A program made the position numbers and the translations under genes. Of a stretch of DNA of 9,910 nt, positions 8,363 to 9,910 are shown piece after piece (position 1 is the first letter of the stretch; each line of letters opens with the position of its first letter). This DNA comes from an uncultured Bacteroidales bacterium (GTDB lineage: Bacteria; Bacteroidota; Bacteroidia; Bacteroidales; Bacteroidaceae): assembly GCA_937901185.1 (NCBI GenBank), contig CALCHR010000107.1, forward strand, positions 1-9,910. Direction: 5' to 3'. Below the pieces are notes generated by a model. That model was given only the letters and a program-made list of their open reading frames with translations, had not been told where the DNA came from and ran no database searches.

Positions 8363-8488
8363 TTTGTAATCGCCTGGAAATCAAGGGGCATTTTCGGCCG
8401 TTTCTTAGGTAAAAGCTAGGTGAATCTAGGTAAAAGCTAGGAAAATTTCGGTAAATACTAAGAACGCCTAAGTAACTACTAAGAAAAA
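8363..8488 (+). repeat. Intergenic repeat element, right copy (leader plus four 21-bp phased units)
   Basis: A 42-bp leader (8363-8404) matches the left element's leader. Four 16-bp units then begin at 8405, 8426, 8447 and 8468, an exact 21-bp period: TTAGGTAAAAGCTAGG, CTAGGTAAAAGCTAGG, TTCGGTAAATACTAAG and CTAAGTAACTACTAAG. The 5-bp spacers are TGAAT, AAAAT, AACGC and AAAAA. Within each unit the pentamer (CTAGG, CTAAG or TTCGG) occurs twice, 11 bp apart, so it recurs at alternating 11 and 10 bp across eight positions. The array has stop codons in many places and is not coding. It lies directly after the operon terminator. The remaining stretch from 8489 to 8597 holds no gene and nothing I can name beyond upstream promoter DNA. 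Confidence 0.88.
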
Positions 8489-8597
8489 CGGGGTGCTGAA
8501 CCTGAAATTTTCCCCATAAGGTTGTTATAAAACACTAATGGGTCGAAAATATTATAAAAAACCTATGACAAAGAGGGCGCCGATGGTTTTTTTGTCT

Positions 8598-8605
8598 TAT
8601 ATTTG
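8598..8605 (+). promoter_or_regulatory. Bacteroidota -7 box for the VTC-domain gene
   Basis: TATATTTG is an exact TAnnTTTG match, ending 9 bp before the ATG at 8615. Transcription would therefore start only a few bases before the start codon, giving a very short leader or a leaderless mRNA. I see no clear -33 TTTG; the region around 8571-8582 is GC-rich. The in-frame TTG at 8603 overlaps the box and is not a credible start. Confidence 0.65.
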
Positions 8606-8614
8606 TCCTTTGAC

Positions 8615-9424
8615 ATGGAAGGAAGTGCTGCCATACTGCATAATCTCCTGGAAAAACTGCCGCCTATCACGTTGGAGGAGATGTCCGGTATCCGTTTGAT
8701 GAACCGAACGGACTGTAAATACGTGACCAACGTATCCACCCTGCTTAAGCTCCTCGAACTGACACAAGGCAGCTACTATGCGCAAGACCGCAACGGACAG
8801 CGCGTCAGTGCGTATGCCACCACCTATTGGGACACGCCCGAGGGCCACGAGATGTTTCGCACCCACCATTGTGGCCACTCGCCACGCACCAAAGTGAGGG
8901 TGAGAACCTATCTCGACTCGCAGCTGACCTTCCTCGAGGTGAAGCGGAAAAACAACCACGGCAAGACCTCCAAGAAGCGCGTGGAAGTGCCCTCCCTGCA
9001 AGCCGTGATGGAAAACCGCGCCGGCGAGGAGTTTCTGAAAGAACGCTCCGGCTACACGTTTGGCGACCTCATCCCCACGCTGGCCAACCGCTTCAACCGC
9101 ATCACGCTGGTCAACTACGCCAAGACCGAGCGCCTGACCATCGACTTTGACCTCCACTTCTTCAACCACGAAACCGGCACCAAGGCCGATATGGACAGCG
9201 TAGTCATCATCGAGCTCAAGCGCGACGGACGCGTCAGTTCGCCCATCGTGCCCCTGCTGCGCCGGTTGCGCATCAAGCCCTCCGGCTTCAGTAAATACTG
9301 CATAGGCTCGGCCGTGACCAACGAAGCGCTGCGCCAAAACCGCTTCAAAAAACGCCTGGTCCGAATACGGAAAGTGGCCGCCAAAAATACAGACTTAAAT
9401 AACCTTGAACCATCTATACCTTAA
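8615..9424 (+). CDS. VTC-domain protein, polyphosphate polymerase-like
   Basis: This 269-aa protein has the VTC fold, a triphosphate-tunnel relative of the catalytic domain of yeast Vtc4, which makes polyphosphate from ATP. Basic and acidic tunnel residues appear in the expected order: MNRTDCKYV (R31, K35), TKVRVRTY (R95, R97), FLEVKRK (E108, K110, K112), RFNRITLVNY (R162, Y168), TIDFDL (D177), IIELKRDG (E200, K202) and FSKYC (K227). There is no signal peptide or membrane segment, so the protein is cytoplasmic. The start at 8615 keeps the conserved N-terminal PITLEEM segment; beginning at Met23 would lose it. The next gene, 12 bp downstream, is the start of a DUF4956-type membrane protein, the usual partner in this phylum. 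Polymerase activity is inferred from the family and has not been shown here. Confidence 0.88.
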   Translation: MEGSAAILHNLLEKLPPITLEEMSGIRLMNRTDCKYVTNVSTLLKLLELTQGSYYAQDRNGQRVSAYATTYWDTPEGHEMFRTHHCGHSPRTKVRVRTYLDSQLTFLEVKRKNNHGKTSKKRVEVPSLQAVMENRAGEEFLKERSGYTFGDLIPTLANRFNRITLVNYAKTERLTIDFDLHFFNHETGTKADMDSVVIIELKRDGRVSSPIVPLLRRLRIKPSGFSKYCIGSAVTNEALRQNRFKKRLVRIRKVAAKNTDLNNLEPSIP

Positions 9425-9436
9425 ATCTTTATCGAG

Positions 9437-9586
9437 ATGACCGAAACAATCCAAGCATTTTTTAGCGCAGACAATTTTTGCCTCACCGGCAACCTCTTCA
9501 ACCTCCTCATGGCCTTCCTGCTCAACACCGGCGTGGTGTGGGCCATCGTCCATTTTTTCTATTATATCCAAAGATTTTTCACTTAA
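9437..9586 (+). pseudogene. N-terminus of a DUF4956-type membrane protein, cut off at the junction
   Basis: The frame gives only 49 aa before TAA. Residues 1-43 look genuine: an amphipathic start (MTETIQAFFSADNF) and a hydrophobic first membrane helix (about 19-43, LFNLLMAFLLNTGVVWAIVH) ending FFYY. In DUF4956 proteins of Bacteroidota this position is typically followed by a Pro-Lys and Arg-rich loop leading to further helices. Here it is replaced by IQRFFT and a stop, where the sequence turns AT-rich. The position 12 bp after a VTC-domain gene also supports the family call. Loss of the rest is better explained by the junction than by a real stop codon. The family call rests on a short piece and on context. 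Confidence 0.6.
9561..9572. other. Sequence junction (probable assembly chimera)
   Basis: To the left, codons are GC-rich (GGC, CTC, ACC, GTG). From about 9566 onward they are AT-rich (TTA, GAT, AAT, ATT, AGT). The DUF4956-type reading frame loses its family pattern exactly here, and a different frame picks up mid-protein in an unrelated MBL-fold enzyme. The exact breakpoint is blurred by a short AT-rich stretch (TTCTATTATATCCAAAG). Confidence 0.75.
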
Positions 9587-9910
9587 CGAATTAGATATTA
9601 CAGCCTTTGACCTAGACCACGATGCTTCACATTGCTTGGGTTACTCTGTAATGTGCCGTACAGCAAAAGTCAGTCAAGCCACCGATTTAGGTAATATCAC
9701 AGATACTATTATTCGCCAAATTATGGATAGTAGCTTAATCGTATTAGAATCCAATCACGATGTAGATACATTACTAAAATGTAGTTATCCTTTGTATCTA
9801 AAAAATAGAATTCTATCCAATCGTGGACACTTATCTAATCTAACATCTAGTGAGGCAGTTAGCCAAATGCTAGGTTACGGCGTGCGTGGTGTAGTTCTAG
9901 CACATCTCAG
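9567..9910 (+). CDS. C-terminal part of an MBL-fold hydrolase, YycJ/WalJ type (partial at both ends)
   Basis: About 114 codons in the frame starting TCC AAA GAT at 9567 run open to the window end. The piece reads as the middle to C-terminal portion of a YycJ/WalJ (VicX) metallo-beta-lactamase-fold hydrolase: DITAFDLDHDASHCLGYSV, then KVSQATDLGNI with a metal-ligand-type Asp, LIVLESNHD, LKNRILSNRGHLSN with a conserved His, and GVRGVVLAHLS. The N-terminal HxHxDH metal motif is missing because the gene is broken at the junction, and no start codon belongs to it. In Firmicutes this family often accompanies the WalKR two-component genes. The AT-rich codon use differs sharply from every other gene here and fits a Firmicutes source, so the fragment is probably not from the same genome. 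Confidence 0.75.

Noticed and set aside
8405..8488. CRISPR-like array
   Set aside because: Units are 16 bp with 5-bp spacers that are low-complexity, far too short for CRISPR repeats and spacers, and no cas genes are present.
8490..8515. GGGG to CCCC inverted repeat after the right repeat array
   Set aside because: Only the outer four bases pair and the interior does not form a stem, so it is not convincing as a hairpin.

Overview
The window looks like chromosomal DNA from a member of the Bacteroidales, probably Prevotellaceae or a relative. Supporting signs are moderately GC-rich genes, Bacteroidota -7 boxes (TAnnTTTG) in place of E. coli-type -10 boxes, AT-rich leaders without clear Shine-Dalgarno sites, and several lipoproteins with short lipoboxes. 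The proteins also belong to families characteristic of this phylum: a TonB-dependent receptor, DUF5689, choice-of-anchor J, and a VTC-domain/DUF4956 pair.

Main locus (about 1-8490). A divergent pair sits around a roughly 195-bp control region. On the minus strand is a secreted endonuclease/exonuclease/phosphatase (EEP) family protein (127-1248). On the plus strand is a four-gene operon: an outer-membrane TonB-dependent receptor (1443-4154), a DUF5689 OB-like lipoprotein (4182-5159), a multidomain choice-of-anchor J/CBM-like lipoprotein broken by a one-base frameshift (5172-7369), and a DNA/RNA non-specific endonuclease lipoprotein (7406-8308) ending at a strong intrinsic terminator (8325-8359). 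Two phosphodiester-cleaving enzymes around a TonB transporter and two surface-type lipoproteins suggest a nucleic-acid capture, cleavage and uptake system, perhaps for phosphate or nucleosides. It is arranged like a polysaccharide utilisation locus but has no SusD. This role is inferred from gene content.

Repeats. The locus is bracketed by two copies, in opposite orientation, of an apparently dispersed intergenic element: a 42-bp leader followed by 21-bp tandem units. Each unit holds two YTARG-like pentamers, so these recur every 10-11 bp, one DNA helical turn. The copies lie at 1-93 (minus, running off the window) and 8363-8488 (plus). I could not assign them to a known family.

Right part (8598-9910). 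A promoter with an extremely short leader precedes a VTC-domain (polyphosphate polymerase-like) gene (8615-9424) and the start of a DUF4956-type membrane protein (from 9437). At about 9561-9572 the sequence changes abruptly to AT-richer DNA encoding the C-terminal part of a YycJ/WalJ-type MBL-fold hydrolase of Firmicutes character. Both genes are broken at the same point, so this is most likely a chimeric assembly join rather than real gene order.
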